From: Gonapodya prolifera JEL478
Lineage: Eukaryota; Monoblepharomycota; Monoblepharidomycetes; Monoblepharidales; Gonapodyaceae
Length of the DNA: 64,000 nucleotides
Direction: 5' to 3'
Assembly (NCBI GenBank): GCA_001574975.1
Contig: KQ965743.1
Coordinates: 495,660-559,659, forward strand
In this document: piece by piece, positions 11,246-26,641 of the stretch
Numbering within the stretch: the stretch's first letter is position 1
Layout: each line of letters opens with the position of its first letter
Program-made: the position numbers and the translations under genes
The notes under the pieces: generated by a model
Database searches by the model: none
The model's input: only the letters and a program-made list of their open reading frames with translations
What the model was told of the DNA's origin: nothing

Positions 11246-12796
11246 CACTCCTGTTCGCAGGCGCCCTTGCTTCTTGCTCCTCCTGTCGACGCGCAAATTT
11301 AAAGCTTTTCGATACTGAAGCAAGTGCGGCAATTCGGCGATTGGAGAAGAGGCAGAGGGAAGGCGTAGGAAATAGCGAGCCGAGAAGAAGCGTAGGAGAG
11401 TAGGGCGAAGAGTGGAGTGGGGGATTTCGAGAGTAACTGCAGGGTTGTACAGTCATGTGATGAAACAAGTCTAACACGAAAACATGGGCTACGTTTGAGG
11501 ACTGAGGAATGGCAAGTCAAGAGGGTGCAGACCTGAGATCGACGTCGTCAGATATATATTGGGCGGGAGTGGATGACGACGGTGACATGTCCGGACAACC
11601 CGGTGCTGTGCGCAACAGCCAGCCTGCTGATCCGAAATTACAATTACGAAGACAGTTGAATGGATGTTGAGCAGAAGATGACAGAGGTATGGCCTGTCGT
11701 GAGGAATCAAAAGCAGGGCGGCGCCCCTGCACGAGAGAAGACAGAAACTTTCTGACCTTCTTCCCCAAGTACCAGGCCCCAGGAAAAGAGAGAGCGACAG
11801 GGGTGAGGAAATCGGCACTTCTTGCAATCGTTTCGTCACAAGCAGTGTTGATAGTCGAGCAGACGAAAGGGAAGGGAATCGAACTGGACACCAGGCGACC
11901 CATAGCTCCTTTATGCCATATGGATGGTCTATGTTCATGTAAAGCACCCCTCGGCCATCGATGGGGCCGAGACGATGGGTCTGTGAATCCAATTATTCGT
12001 GAAAGAACTTGACACGGAGCTTGTCTGGAAGAGCGTAGCGGTTCATGCGTAGGGTGCACGCCACTTCGCATGCGCTAATCTTTTCCATTTCAAACACAAA
12101 CACAAACGAAAACGGATCCAACGGGGCGAGCGAGGGGGCGGGGCAAAGTGTGGGAATGTGTAGCAATGTGTAGCGAAGGAGAGCGAGTGTTGCTAGCTGA
12201 GAGTACCGCGTCTATGTATTCGTGCGAATGTTTGAATACGATTGCGATGGGAGGGCGTCACTTTGTTCGATTTCGTATTCCACAAGCGTCCGTTTCTTTT
12301 CCACTTTCCAACCTTAATTTACAACGAGTCGTAACCGCGAAGAAGGTCTGCTTGTGGCAGGTGCTCCCATATCGACAAATGCAATCTCGTTTAGTCGTTC
12401 ACTTGCCCTGCAGGTACACCAGGTCATGAATTACTCAAAAGTTCATTACACATGAAGACCATTATGAATAAATGCACTACTTCCCCCTTCACCCACTCCC
12501 ACGCGCCCAAGCACCGACCACTCACGACTCTTCTTCGCCCCACTCTTTCATCCATCCATGAATCTCCCTTCCACCACCTGCCTCGCCTCCCCGCCGATTC
12601 TCAAAACATTCTACGACCCGCCAAGGTGCCCTCTGTCTTTCATTAGCAGCGAGGAAATGCAGCAGTAACATCTTGGCCAGCAGGAAGATCGAGCTTGAAA
12701 ACATCTTCTTGACAGATTAATGCCCCGTTCCCCGTCCGCCCGGGTACTTTGCGATCCATTTCAAGTTTTAGTCTCCTTTTCTACCCGTCACATGAA

Positions 12797-12920
12797 AATT
12801 TATCACTCGGCAAAATTGTCCTGCGACTGATGAATGACATCAGAAAAGCGTGTTCCGTCCCTTGCACAAACCATACCTCGTCCCTCTGAAGTGAAATCCA
12901 GCTAACAGATCTGCGACGCC
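12797..12920 (+). repeat. Diverged intergenic repeat, copy 2
   Basis: Partner of 11150-11245, same orientation, about 1.65 kb away. Conserved words in order are CAAAATT, TGACATCAGA, ATACCTC, TCCCTCT, TGAAAT and CAGCTAA. Could be an old duplication, the ends of a lost element, or paired noncoding-RNA genes; nothing distinguishes these here. Confidence 0.45.
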
Positions 12921-13201
12921 ACCTCGTCAGTGAAGGAGAGCATATCAACGTACTAGCTGGATGTTGATACCCATTTTTGTGCCGGAAGCAGTTGATTCTG
13001 TCGGCATACTGTACTGTGTATGAACCGCCGCCGGAGTTTAGCCGCTCCTGCCTGGTTAAAATCTAAATTCAACCTCACCGATCCCATCCCATTCCTCTCC
13101 ATGCCTGTGGGTCTCGAGACAAGATTGACTGGCATCCGTGCACTGCACTCCACTGCTTGCGGCGTTCGAGTCGATCACGGCTCACGACTTCCGTTCCTCC
13201 C

Positions 13202-14076
13202 ATGCGCCTGCAGTCCATCGCCGTTCTTTCCATTCCCGCTGTCTGGGGAATCGGACTGCTGTCCCACTTTGTACGTTTCTGCTTGGCTATGTTTTTCGCT
13301 CCGAGCGTATGCTAATCTCGGTTTATTCGTCACTTCAGGCCACAATTTTCTTGAAGCTGGGGTGGAGACAATGGGACAAGTGAGTGGGCCCACCATGAAG
13401 ACGATGATGATACTGACTCGAACATCTCTTGCGCATAGTGCTAATGTCCGCAAGGATCTCTCCCAACTGAAACTCTCAACTGCCCAAGTACGTTGTCGTT
13501 GCAACATGTAAAAGCAATCATATGCCGCTGATGATCCCACCCCACCCTTACTTATGCACTCTCCAGGCGCAACTGATCGGGCGATTAGACGCAGCGCACT
13601 ACAATGCACAAGAAATCTTACCCCTGTGGGCAGCCGCGATCCTCTACGCTCTCCACATAGGCGCGCCCAAGGACGAACTCGACCAGATCTCCACAGTGTT
13701 TCTGGCGAGTAGGGTGCTCTACACGCTGGTGTACGCCTGGGGTGAGTCTCGCGAGGTCTGGAGTGCGAAGTACGGAAGACCGAGCTGTCCGACAGGAGCG
13801 AGCAACGGGAGCGGAGGGATGACTCCGATGGCTAAGCGTGACAGCGCTGACAGAGGACTTTTTCGCGGAGTGAACCCGAGACCTAAGCGCCGCCAGGCGC
13901 TGACCGAGGTAATGAAGCGGAGGCGACTGATCTGGGCGAAGCGCGAATGATACAGCGCGGAGCGCATAATCCCGCCGGAGACGAATGATGCATGCGGAGC
14001 GGAAAGTACTCGCGACCAAGACGCCAATGTGCTTAGGTCTGGGACTGGACTGTCGTTTGTCATGTTTGCTGGTTGA
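13202..14076 (+). CDS. MAPEG-family membrane protein
   Basis: Exons 13202-13270, 13339-13379, 13439-13487, 13567-13741 and 14000-14076 give 136 aa, the usual MAPEG size. Helix 1 is LQSIAVLSIPAVWGIGLLSHF; the family core follows with RLDAAHYNAQEILPLWAAAI and FLASRVLYTLVYAW, and exon 5 adds the last helix (LRSGTGLSFVMFAG). MAPEG proteins are four-helix membrane enzymes, many glutathione-dependent; the substrate is unknown for this subfamily. The last intron is long for this locus (258 nt): reading through it instead extends the ORF to 13950 with an Arg-rich tail that has no family match. The five-exon model is preferred because it restores the final helix. Confidence 0.75.
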
Positions 14077-14409
14077 GAGAGACGGACTTGTTTTCAATTA
14101 TCACTAAAAGGTCATGCTTTTCATACTATTCATACTTTTAGCAAACACGCAGACCAAATCGTTGGTGCGGAGTGCCGTTTGGCTGGGAACGTCGTGGATT
14201 CCGGTGTACATCTTTTTCAAGTATTAGAGATGAGACTAATAATACAAAAGTGCGGCATTTTGACAATCATTTTCCGTTCCTGGATTCATCGTATTCCCAC
14301 TCGGGAGGGGAGAGATTGGATGGGTCTTCTTTACTTGAGACTCTAACCCCTTCTCTCCTTTCCTTGGTTCATCGTTCTCCTGCCCCGATTGCGATCTCCG
14401 CACACCACC
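14077..14409. other. Intergenic gap upstream of the CEP78-like gene
   Basis: A 333-bp spacer between two same-strand genes, presumably holding the promoter of the CEP78-like gene. A pyrimidine-rich run (about 14346-14370) lies just upstream of the start codon. No coding or repeat signal was seen. Confidence 0.5.
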
Positions 14410-17400
14410 ATGTCCACCCGCCCCGCATCCTCCGTCCGTCCCCGCGCGCGTCCCCCTCCTCGCGCCGCATCGCCCTCATTTCGAACCCCTCCCACACCCA
14501 CACCCACCACGCGCTTCGCCCGGCGCTACCTCGATCGATGCCGCGAGCTTGCCGTGCCAGCATGCTCTCGCGCTCTCCACGGGATCCTCGGAAACCCCGC
14601 ACTCAACACGCGTGGGGTACTCCGGGTGGATGTGAAGCGTGTGTGGAGCGAGCGTGAATGGGACGCGGTGGCGTATGGGATCAGAGGTGATATGGAGCTG
14701 AGGGAAGTCCGCGTGATGGCTGGCGGAACCGGTGGGATCGGCCAGGGGGACGACGAAGGGGACAGACGTGCCGGTTTCGAAAAGCAGGATCCCGCGACGC
14801 GTCGTTTGGCGAAGGGTGACAACGCAGCGTTGGTTTCTGCTTTGATGACGTCGCACGAGTGTCGTGGAGTGTTTTTGCGAACGGTGTCAGCCCTCCTGGC
14901 GACGTCGCCTGCGCTTCGAGTGCTCGAGTTGTTTGGGGTTCCCCTTTCATACGGGGACACCAAAGTGCTCGCGGCAGCGCTCGCGGAGAACAAGGCGCTG
15001 CAAGAGCTTGGACTTGCGAGAACGGGTATCGGCGACGAGGGTGTGAAACGTGAGCCGTCTGCAAAATCGGGCACTTGCATTTACCCATTTTTCAATGTTC
15101 TTCAATGCGCACCGCCACCCACTCAAAGTCCTCGCTCCATCCCTCAAAGTTCATCCGTCTCTTGAGGTAGTTGATTTTTCTGGGTGTGGGATAACGTGGC
15201 GTGGTGCCGAGAAGGTTGAGGAGGTTGTCAAGGTGAGGAGTTGTGCTTGGAAGGTTTCTTGACCACCAGTACCTGGAGTCGAGCGCGGACATCGCTGCGA
15301 TATATTTCTTTTGTGTAAGAATTTCATTCTTGGAGTGCCACGTGACACAACACTCCCTTCCGTTTCCGGTCATCAGCACCGCCACTCCCGTCTTTCAGCG
15401 TCCATGTGGCCGTCTTCCCTCAGGACGTATCCTGCGCCTACGAACTCCCCCAGTCGCTCTCTTCCAAGCGGTTCTGCCAATCCCGACCTGTCACTTCTTC
15501 GACGCTTGTCCCTTTCGGGGAACCCAGAGCTAGGCGACCAAGGGGTCATGGCGGTAGCTGGAGCTGCGGGGGAAGTTGTTGGCATTCGCGGTGGGCCAAC
15601 TTTGTTTTGATGAGGTGCCCAAGTTCTTCCTTACCATGGTCTTTGACGCAATAGCCCTCGATCTCCAAGCCTGTGGCTGCACCGGCGTTGGAGCGCGTGC
15701 GGTGCTCAAGGCAGTCGAGTCTGCAAGTGGTATTGTCGTGGCCGATGTGAGAGGGAACGATGGGTGTGGTGGTTATCTCTCCCGAATGAATCAGAGTGCA
15801 CCTCGCTTTTTATTTACGAATGTTTTCAACAGACTCCATCATTCTCGCCCAGCTTCGCCTCGCCCTTGCACGCAACCTCGTTGCCATGTGCGTCGTGGGA
15901 GCAGTCCCGGCTGCCCCGTCTGCAGACACAACTACAACTCTGCGGAGCCGACCGGCCTCACCAAAATTGTCATTGACGCCTGCGCCTCCTGTTCCGACCC
16001 GTCCACAACCTGCTGTCGTGGCTGGGTGGACGAGACACCCGGATTACCCCTGGCATCCCGAGGGTTATCCATTCCACTCACCTGCCGCCGTGCAAGCTCA
16101 CCCGAACGGCCCTGCCGGTCCCAAACCGCGACGTGCGAGCCTGATTGGCTCTGCGCCGTTCCGTCCGTCTTGGAATCAGCGAGTTCCCCGTGGGCTTGCG
16201 GAGGTGCGCAAGATGGAGGAGCGGGAGAAGCGAAGAAGAGAGGTGGAAGCTGAGCGCGAAGTAATTCGGAGGGCGGGGGAGCGGTTTGAAAGTGGTGTTG
16301 CGAGAGAGGAAGAACGTGAAGAGGATGCCTCGGATGGAGGGTGGGCGAAGAAAACAGACAAGGAAGTCGGTGGAATTGCGAAGACCTACACCGTCCTCAT
16401 GAAACTCGTCGAGGAAAACAGACGACTCAGAGAAGCACTAGAAGCTGTTGGATCTGTCGCCGTCTTAGACGCGTATGCAGGTGGAAGTAATGACGAGCAG
16501 CCGCCTTTACCTTCACATTCGCTTGGGCCAATGTGCTCTCCACCTTTGTCGGAAGGAGAACTTTCAGCGCCGTCAGCTTCTTCCTCTTCTTCGGGGACTG
16601 CAATTGACCCGGACCGTGCAGCTGCTATGTTTCTCGCGTCGATGCGACATAAGGTGGGGACAAAGCGAACTCCAAGTGCCTCGGACGATAAAAATGAAAA
16701 GCGCGATGGAGGTAAAACGCAAGATCGTGGATTAGTTTCAAAGAAATCACACCAAGGCCGATCTAGTCGAGGGAAAAAATCGCGTGCGGTTGAGATGCTC
16801 CTCGATCTTGTTACAAGGAGTGTAACGAGCGTGGAAAAGGTGGTGGAGGCTGTGGAGAGGAACAAACAAGGAAGTGGCCGGAACGAAGAGAGCACATGGT
16901 ACTCGGAAGGCAAAGACGGAGGGACTCAGGAGTGGGATGTCACCGGCGAATCGTGGCCTTTGTATGGTCACAACGTTCGGAGTGAACTTGTCAGCACACC
17001 AACGCCTACTACAGTCGTTGCAGCAGAAGACTCGCGATTCATTCTCAACCCAAGTCCATTCACCAATCCGGTACCTTTCACCACTCCGCCATCTAATGAA
17101 TCTCCTTTGGAGGCGAGGCCAGCGTGGAGTGAACATGAGGGCTCCAAAGGCGCATTTTACCATGTTGCCACCTCCGCCACCCCATACAAGATTGGGGCGC
17201 TACCAATGCGTAAGGGTCCGTCTGTCCAATCCACTCGAGCCCCAAACCCGGCGGATCCATTGGGGTCTTTGCTCTCAGTGCTTGCCAGGACACGGTCTGG
17301 AAGTGCAAGCAGGACTTCTGCCGCTGGCGCCCGGAATCGGAATAATGAAGAGCAAACCGCTCTTGTGAAAGAAACTGGCACGAATGAAAACAAAGCCCAC

Positions 17401-18057
17401 CATTCACATGTACTACGACAACCAGACACAGCTCCGTTTGCACAAATTCCGAACCAGGTTGTCCCTTCTCATCCACTACAACCGGGCTTGACGGTTGCTC
17501 AGCCCCAGTGGCCTCCTGCTCAACTATCGACACTGGATATAGCTGGTGCGATGGAGCGGGAGGCTGATGCGGTTTTGGAAGAAGTACGGCGTGGGAGGGC
17601 AGGCACTGTTCAAGGAAGACAAGAACCAGGGAGCGAAAAGAAGAACGACAAGTGGGCTAGTACAGGAAGTGTCTGGAGCTGGGCTGGGATTGGTGCAGTT
17701 GTAGGCGCGGTTCCGGGTGAAAGCAAGGAAACAGTGGATAATCCATCAGGGACAGTAAGCGATGATAGCGGCGCTACAACAACCTCCACTGAGCGCCCGC
17801 GATCAAGGCGGCCAAAGTATGACAAACGAAGGGAGAATCGCAGGAGCATTCCATCCGTATCGACAGGTACAGCAACCGCAAGTCGCACGAGTACAGCAGG
17901 TACTGCTTCCGCGCTTGGCTTGACGCACCCTCCACGGACACGATCCAGCTCCGGAGAATTACCGCGATCTGATTCCGGGTCCGGCTCAAACAGGGATGAT
18001 GACTCGGGTGGTGGAAGGACGGTATCTTCATTCCGTTCAGCAGAGGGTGGATTATGA
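14410..18057 (+). CDS. CEP78: CEP78-like centrosomal leucine-rich-repeat protein
   Basis: Exons 14410-15049, 15129-15232, 15377-15590, 15655-15768 and 15833-18057 give 1,098 aa. The N-terminal half follows CEP78 repeat by repeat: FARRYLDRCRELAV, then LRVLELFGVPLSYGDTKVLA, FSGCGITWRGAEKVEEV, a Trp-containing insert, LSLSGNPELGDQGV, ALDLQACGCTGVGARAVL and VVADVRGN. The splice joins preserve the spacing of the human protein. CEP78 sits at mature centrioles and regulates the EDD-DYRK2-DDB1/VprBP ligase in animals. The last 700 residues are mostly disordered Ser/Pro/Glu-rich sequence with one coiled-coil-like segment (LMKLVEENRRLREALEAV). Human CEP78 is about 700 aa, so the tail is unusually long. 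Organisms without centrioles usually lack this gene, hence the zoosporic inference. Confidence 0.8.
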
Positions 18058-18273
18058 CTCTGAGAGTTTTTGCATGCAATCATCGTTCAGCAGTCGTTGA
18101 TATTTAATTGACTGTTTATATCGTATATGTCCTCGAAAACCAATGTGCAATGTCGACGCCAAAGGCGAGAAAAGGACAACCTCCAATGTAAAAAACACAC
18201 ACGAAAATCCACCGCAACTTCCGTCGCCATCGTAATATAAGTCCCTCAGTCAGTGTCTGACGACCTGCACCCG

Positions 18274-19362
18274 TCATTCGTCGTGCCCATGTCCCAGAAC
18301 TCCACCCGTGGATCCCGCAGGTGCCGAACTCGACGAAGACGCAGCGCCATTCGCCTTCTGAGAACGGACGTCCTGCCCAGATTGAGCTGTGTTTGCAACT
18401 TCAGCAGGGGGATGCCCTGCCCCTCCTCCGCTGGCTTTGACCACGACCACGGGGCAGGGCATGTGTTCGACGATGTACTCGCTCACGCTACCAAGAACCC
18501 AACGCCGGGCCCCATGGAGTGAGCGCGTGCCAACAAAGCAGAGGTCGGCATCGGGGTGGGTGGTGGAAACGTAGGTGCAAAGGAGCGGCGCGGGGTCGCC
18601 CGTTCCGGTGAGGTGGACAAAATCGTACGCGCACTGTGGGGTCGACACGCATGCCGCACGGTGGTTATCACGTGATAATGAGACAACATGAGTGTCAGCG
18701 TCAGTCAAAAATACGACGAAGAACAGGAGTATATCCCACCCTCCCCTTGCAAAATCCCATCCCAGCACATCATTCCAGCCTTCCTAAGCCAAAAGGAAGG
18801 TGGTCCGACTTGTTCCTTTTTCATTATTTGGTGTGAACCACTGGTTTCAACTTACACGGCCCTCGTACTCTTTTTTGAGCTTCTCCTTGCATCTCAGCAG
18901 CTCGGCGCGGGCCTCTTCTTCTATCTCGATGTTGTATGACTTCTCGAGGTGATCACTGAGGCAATCGGATGTTCAGCGTCAACTGTTAGCACCGTCTGAT
19001 AGCCCCCCTCATCGCAGCCTCAATCTTTTGGTCTTCAGTTGATGGCGACCTCTCACGCAATGGATTCCTCTCCGCGTGGAAACTCACAGGTACGGTAGCC
19101 GTTGCGGGGGATTCAAGCCGACACAGTAGACTAATATCAGCTTGTACGGTGGAGGGGGCAGGTCTTCGATTGCATCATTAAACGCGGAGACGTAAACTTG
19201 GTCTATTCGCGAAACCATGCTGACTGCGCGGTCGAGTGCGCTCCAAGATGGAGGCGAGTCATTAAGGAGAACTATGCATTTGAACTGTGGCGGCTGCGAC
19301 GGCGACGCGTTTGATGCTGATGTCATTGTGGTAGGAGCGGAGGGGCCAGTCAGCGACATCAT
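18274..19362 (-). CDS. Universal stress protein (UspA fold)
   Basis: Three exons, 19088-19362, 18856-18955 and 18274-18633, give 244 aa. The first exon holds strand 1 and helix 1 (FKCIVLLNDSPPSWSALDRA); exon 2 is a charged helix (EEEARAELLRCKEKLKKEY); exon 3 ends the fold with LCFVGTRSLHGARRWVLG SVSEYIVEHMPCPVVVV, matching the ATP-binding G-x2-G-x9-G-S/T motif of Usp proteins. About 45 Ala/Ser/Gly-rich residues follow. The role is generic stress response; the ligand cannot be told. It is the last of four minus-strand genes in this part and converges with the CEP78-like gene. Confidence 0.8.
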
Positions 19363-19479
19363 GAATGAGTGACACAGTGAGTTGATTGCAGGATTGCCGC
19401 TTTGGTCAAACAGGTTTGGCTTTGGGAAGTCACAAACACTTCACTATGTACACAATCAAACATAAAGAAACAATCATCC

Positions 19480-19852
19480 TCAATGATGTCCCCAAGTTTC
19501 CTTGGAGTATGTGCCAATTCTAGGAACCCCATGGTCGTTCTCGGTCTGCAGTTCGCCCCACCACTTTGCCCGCTCATCCCCCGCGTAGCCTGCATCATGC
19601 CTAAAATAATCCGTCACTACCAGGACGCATTTATATCTCAGTCATGGACACCTACCACCAATACAGCCGGTTGCCGACCATTAGGGCGGTAAAAACGGCT
19701 GCCCATCCCCACCAGAACCGCTTTTGCGCGGGCCATTGTTTCGACGCTGTCACTGCCCAATGCGCGAGTGGTGCCCCAGCGACAAAAATCATATAGGGCC
19801 ACTGAGTGTACCATTGGTGTGTTGAAGACGTGATCCATTTAGACAGAGCCAT
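19480..19852 (-). CDS. Small two-helix membrane protein, unrecognised
   Basis: Two exons, 19656-19852 and 19480-19600, joined in phase 2, give 105 aa. Two hydrophobic segments are visible (WPYMIFVAGAPLAHWAV and WWGWAAVFTALMVGNRLYWW) followed by a polar tail rich in Trp, Gly and Glu that ends TYSKETWGHH. The many tryptophans and the size recall accessory subunits of mitochondrial respiratory complexes, but I do not recognise the family. It lies between the stress protein and the lipase-like gene on the same strand. The splice site keeps one frame open across a clean intron, which supports a real gene. Confidence 0.55.
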
Positions 19853-20103
19853 GTTGAGCTCACGCGAACTTTGCGTCTGAGCGTTATTCCACGCGTGTCT
19901 CTTATTACGACGTCATTCTCCAGGATGCCTTTTTGTACGAGTATTGATGGAGCCATATCGATGCCTTGGATTGCATACAGGGGTTATATACATACGTTGC
20001 ACTGACTCATTCTTGCTGACATCATCAAATGAGCACCAATGCAATGCTGACAAATCCACTTTCTGAGAATTACAATAAAAATTGATGTACTACGTTTTGC
20101 CCT

Positions 20104-21781
20104 TCAAAGCTTGTAATTCGACCATACTTCTTTTGAAACCACCTCGATCGTGCTACTTTCAGCTTTGAGTACCTTGCCGTTCTTCTTCGCGTCGGCGTGA
20201 GCCAGAATCCAGGATTTTACTTCATCTGCGACAAGAGACGGTAAGGGGTCGACCTCATGGAGGACTGTAAACGAATATGTGGAATATCATAATGAAGCAC
20301 AAATTGTGGATAGCACAACTCACGTTCATGAACGGCACCTTCGTAGAACTTTGCTTTCTTGTCGTGTGCAGGAAGCTTTGTCATGAACTCTTTGAGAGCC
20401 GGGGGGCTATTGATAATCCACTCAGCACCACAAGTTCACCATTCCATAAACCGGGGCACCCACTCAACAACTTTGTCCTTTTCTCCAATGAAAGCAAAAA
20501 TCTGCATTTTGAACGAAACTGATGAACATGAGTCCTCCGGAGCCTTGGCTGTGCGAACGCACTGAGAGGTTTTCGGGCCAACTCTTGTACTCTTTCTCCG
20601 CAAAGTTTCCAGCGGCAAACAACACTGGAAGTATGGTTCCCACCATGATGGTCTGGTGGAAAACGTACTTGTCGCTGATACAAGTATTCGTCAGGAAAAT
20701 TTCTCCGGATGGAATCAAGTTCAACTCACTCCATGTACGCCTGCGCATTAGCCGCAACCGAGGTCAGTTGAGATCCCTCTTTGCACAAGCGAGTAAGTAC
20801 GGAGGAACTCGCTGCTCTCACAGGGCGTTGGCGCTCACCAATCTTGTTCGGCGCGGGCATCCTGGGGAACACTTTTGCAAGCCCGCCTGCTATCGCTGTG
20901 AGAGGCCAGGGTAGTGCCTGGTCCGGAGGAACCCCGAGCGCAGGTGACGAGATGATCACACCCGTAATGGGATACTTCTGAAACAACCCAGGGCGCGGTT
21001 CACGGATGAGCCACCCCGCAGACCGGATAAGGATTTCCGTACATACATTCAAGTACTTATGAGTCGCGAGGATAGCAAGTCCTCCACCCATACCTTGATG
21101 AGAACATGTCAAATCTCAATATCACGCGCAAAAGCAGTCAAAGTTATTCACTGTGTCCGAACTAGTCCGTCAACTCAAAGTTAGCAACTAAGCGCTTGCG
21201 AGTGCAACGCATGCACGACTCACGATGAAAAGCGGAACGCCCTCAACGTACGTCCGCTCGATTGCTTCGCCCAAGTCTTTCAATACAACTTCGAGACCAC
21301 CGGAGTAGCCGCGATCGCCGGAAAGCCAACCACTTCTGCCGAATCCTGTTGCATTTGAAATAAGTATCTATGTCTTCCTTTAGCTCAGTTTGAGTCATAA
21401 CTCCAACCTCGCATATCGATCCCATGCACTTCCAAGCCAGCCTCCGCGAGCTTTCCGAAAGCGAAGTTGTATCCCGATCTTTGGTGACGAATTCAAAGGG
21501 ATGAAGGTCGCAGATAACCATTGAAATGAACTCCGAAACTCGAACCTGTTTATGTGTTCGTTTAATCCGTGAATGGCAAGGACTTTTGCCAGCGGTGGTT
21601 GCACAGAGGACTGACGGAGTTCAAATTCAATGTATCGTGGTTAGCAATGTGGGCATCGACATGTGAACATGAACATGCTCACCTTCCAAGTTTTGGCATA
21701 TATCTCGATTCCATCAGATGCTTTCACCCACTCTCCGCCTTCCATCTGAATGTCCTCTTTCTTTCCTGGCGGGAAGGGCAT
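20104..21781 (-). CDS. Monoacylglycerol-lipase-like alpha/beta hydrolase
   Basis: Twelve exons give 331 aa: 21683-21781, 21546-21610, 21408-21478, 21224-21345, 21152-21161, 21047-21093, 20839-20977, 20730-20778, 20563-20674, 20464-20501, 20324-20406, 20104-20264. All phases agree. The fold runs VLAIHGLNEHINR (oxyanion-side HG), GIDMRGFGRSG, the nucleophile elbow FGHSMGGG, a cap, then FAFIGEKDKVVDP (acid region) and FYEGAVHELLHE (catalytic His). This order is typical of monoglyceride lipases, which release fatty acid and glycerol. Exon 5 is only 10 nt and ends inside the nucleophile serine codon, so skipping it would destroy the active site. The substrate is inferred from family. Confidence 0.85.
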
Positions 21782-21931
21782 AGAAGTGGCTTTTCGGGAT
21801 GAACTGCAGGTATGAATGGACGTGTCTCCCTCCCAGAACAACTGGGATGTAAGGTACCTATGTGCATACAATTGCGAAGGCACAAAATCGTGATGCAAAT
21901 TATCATTGTTCCTAAACGTTACAGCTTTTGT

Positions 21932-22872
<941 letters not shown>

Positions 22873-23738
22873 GGTCAGATGTCCCGATGGAGAAGCGATT
22901 GGACCAGTTCGGGTGTCGCCGAATATTTTGTGTATCTTGCACTACGCACCTTCACTGATGCCATTTTCCGCTTGCATTCTGCATTGTAGAAAAGGTTAGC
23001 AAATCTTATGATTTCAATTTCAAGCTCTTTAAGGTTCGTTCAGCTCATGTTTATTCAGAGACTTTGCTACGGCAGAGTAAGTCTGATAGAAAAAAAATAA
23101 TTTAACGCTCGTGTACAATTTAAACAATCGTGAACTGTTTTCCGTGCAATTCCGATGTGTTTTCTTTGGTGACGTGTCATGACCAAATTCTTTGTCGCAC
23201 GGGCCATCCGGGAAGGCCGTTTTCTCTCAAATTCCGCTGCAACGTCACACTTTCGAATCCAAACAACTCAACCACCCTCCTCGCTCACATCCCGGTGAAT
23301 ACAGCCAAGGACATGTCATTGGCATTATCCGAATCTCTCCAGGCGTCTCGCGTGAGTACCCCTTCAAGCGAGCTGCAGAAAAGTGTTTCCGGGTGCTTCG
23401 TGGACATTCGGAAGCATCGATGGGACTGAGACAGTATCAAACCAGGGTTTGAGACAACGCTCCAGTTCTGTATTCCCCATTTGCTCTTCCCAAGGTCACC
23501 ATGGTCGCGTTTGCTGAAGAGCTGGGATTCCACACCACTCGATGTTTGGCATGTTCGAATGGGACATACCACGATTTGGGAACTGGAATGCTCGCTTAAA
23601 CCTTCCTTGAAGGATGCTTCAGGAGCTCCATCTTCGTGACAGATTTGTTCTACTATCCAGAAGCTGACACTTCACAACCGCTTTCTCTTCCCTTGCAATC
23701 ATCACTTTCCTTTCGAAATCGGATCTCTGAAACCATCG
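22873..23738. other. Intergenic/5' region between NDUFS8 and mitochondrial Hsp70
   Basis: Divergent promoter region for two mitochondrial genes. A possible first Hsp70 exon starts at the ATG at 23313 (MSLALSESLQASR) and stops at a good donor at 23352, but its joining to the next exon is not certain. Otherwise nothing recognised. Confidence 0.4.
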
Positions 23739-26393
<2,655 letters not shown>

Positions 26394-26641
26394 GGAAAAT
26401 GGAGTAAAATGGATCCTGAAAATGTAGATCGGGGGATTTTGATGGGCATTTTTTTGCCACTGCAACCCGATATTCGTGGTACATTTCGGGCAATTGTATT
26501 CGGATTAGCATTTACAGTAATACTGACGCATATATCTACTCTGACGGACTCCGTGGCTGGCGGGAAAATAAATTTAAAAACAGGCCACGGGCCAGAGTTG
26601 TCTTCGCATTGACGTCCTCTCGGAGCTCAAGTCCATTCCCC

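Larger units (their letters stand above)
10392..13201. other. Gene-poor stretch between GH16 and MAPEG genes
   Basis: About 2.8 kb with no gene I can support. Overlapping ORFs of 100-180 codons occur on both strands around 11.5-12.1 kb, but none shows a domain or consistent splicing. It should hold the GH16 promoter and the MAPEG promoter. The two diverged repeat copies listed separately lie here. Confidence 0.45.

Noticed and set aside
11489-12071. Overlapping ORFs of 107-184 codons on both strands
   Set aside because: No domain, no conserved splice pattern and competing frames; coding is not supported.
13742-13950. Extended C-terminal tail of the MAPEG protein by read-through
   Set aside because: The tail is Arg-rich without family match, whereas splicing to 14000 restores the last membrane helix.
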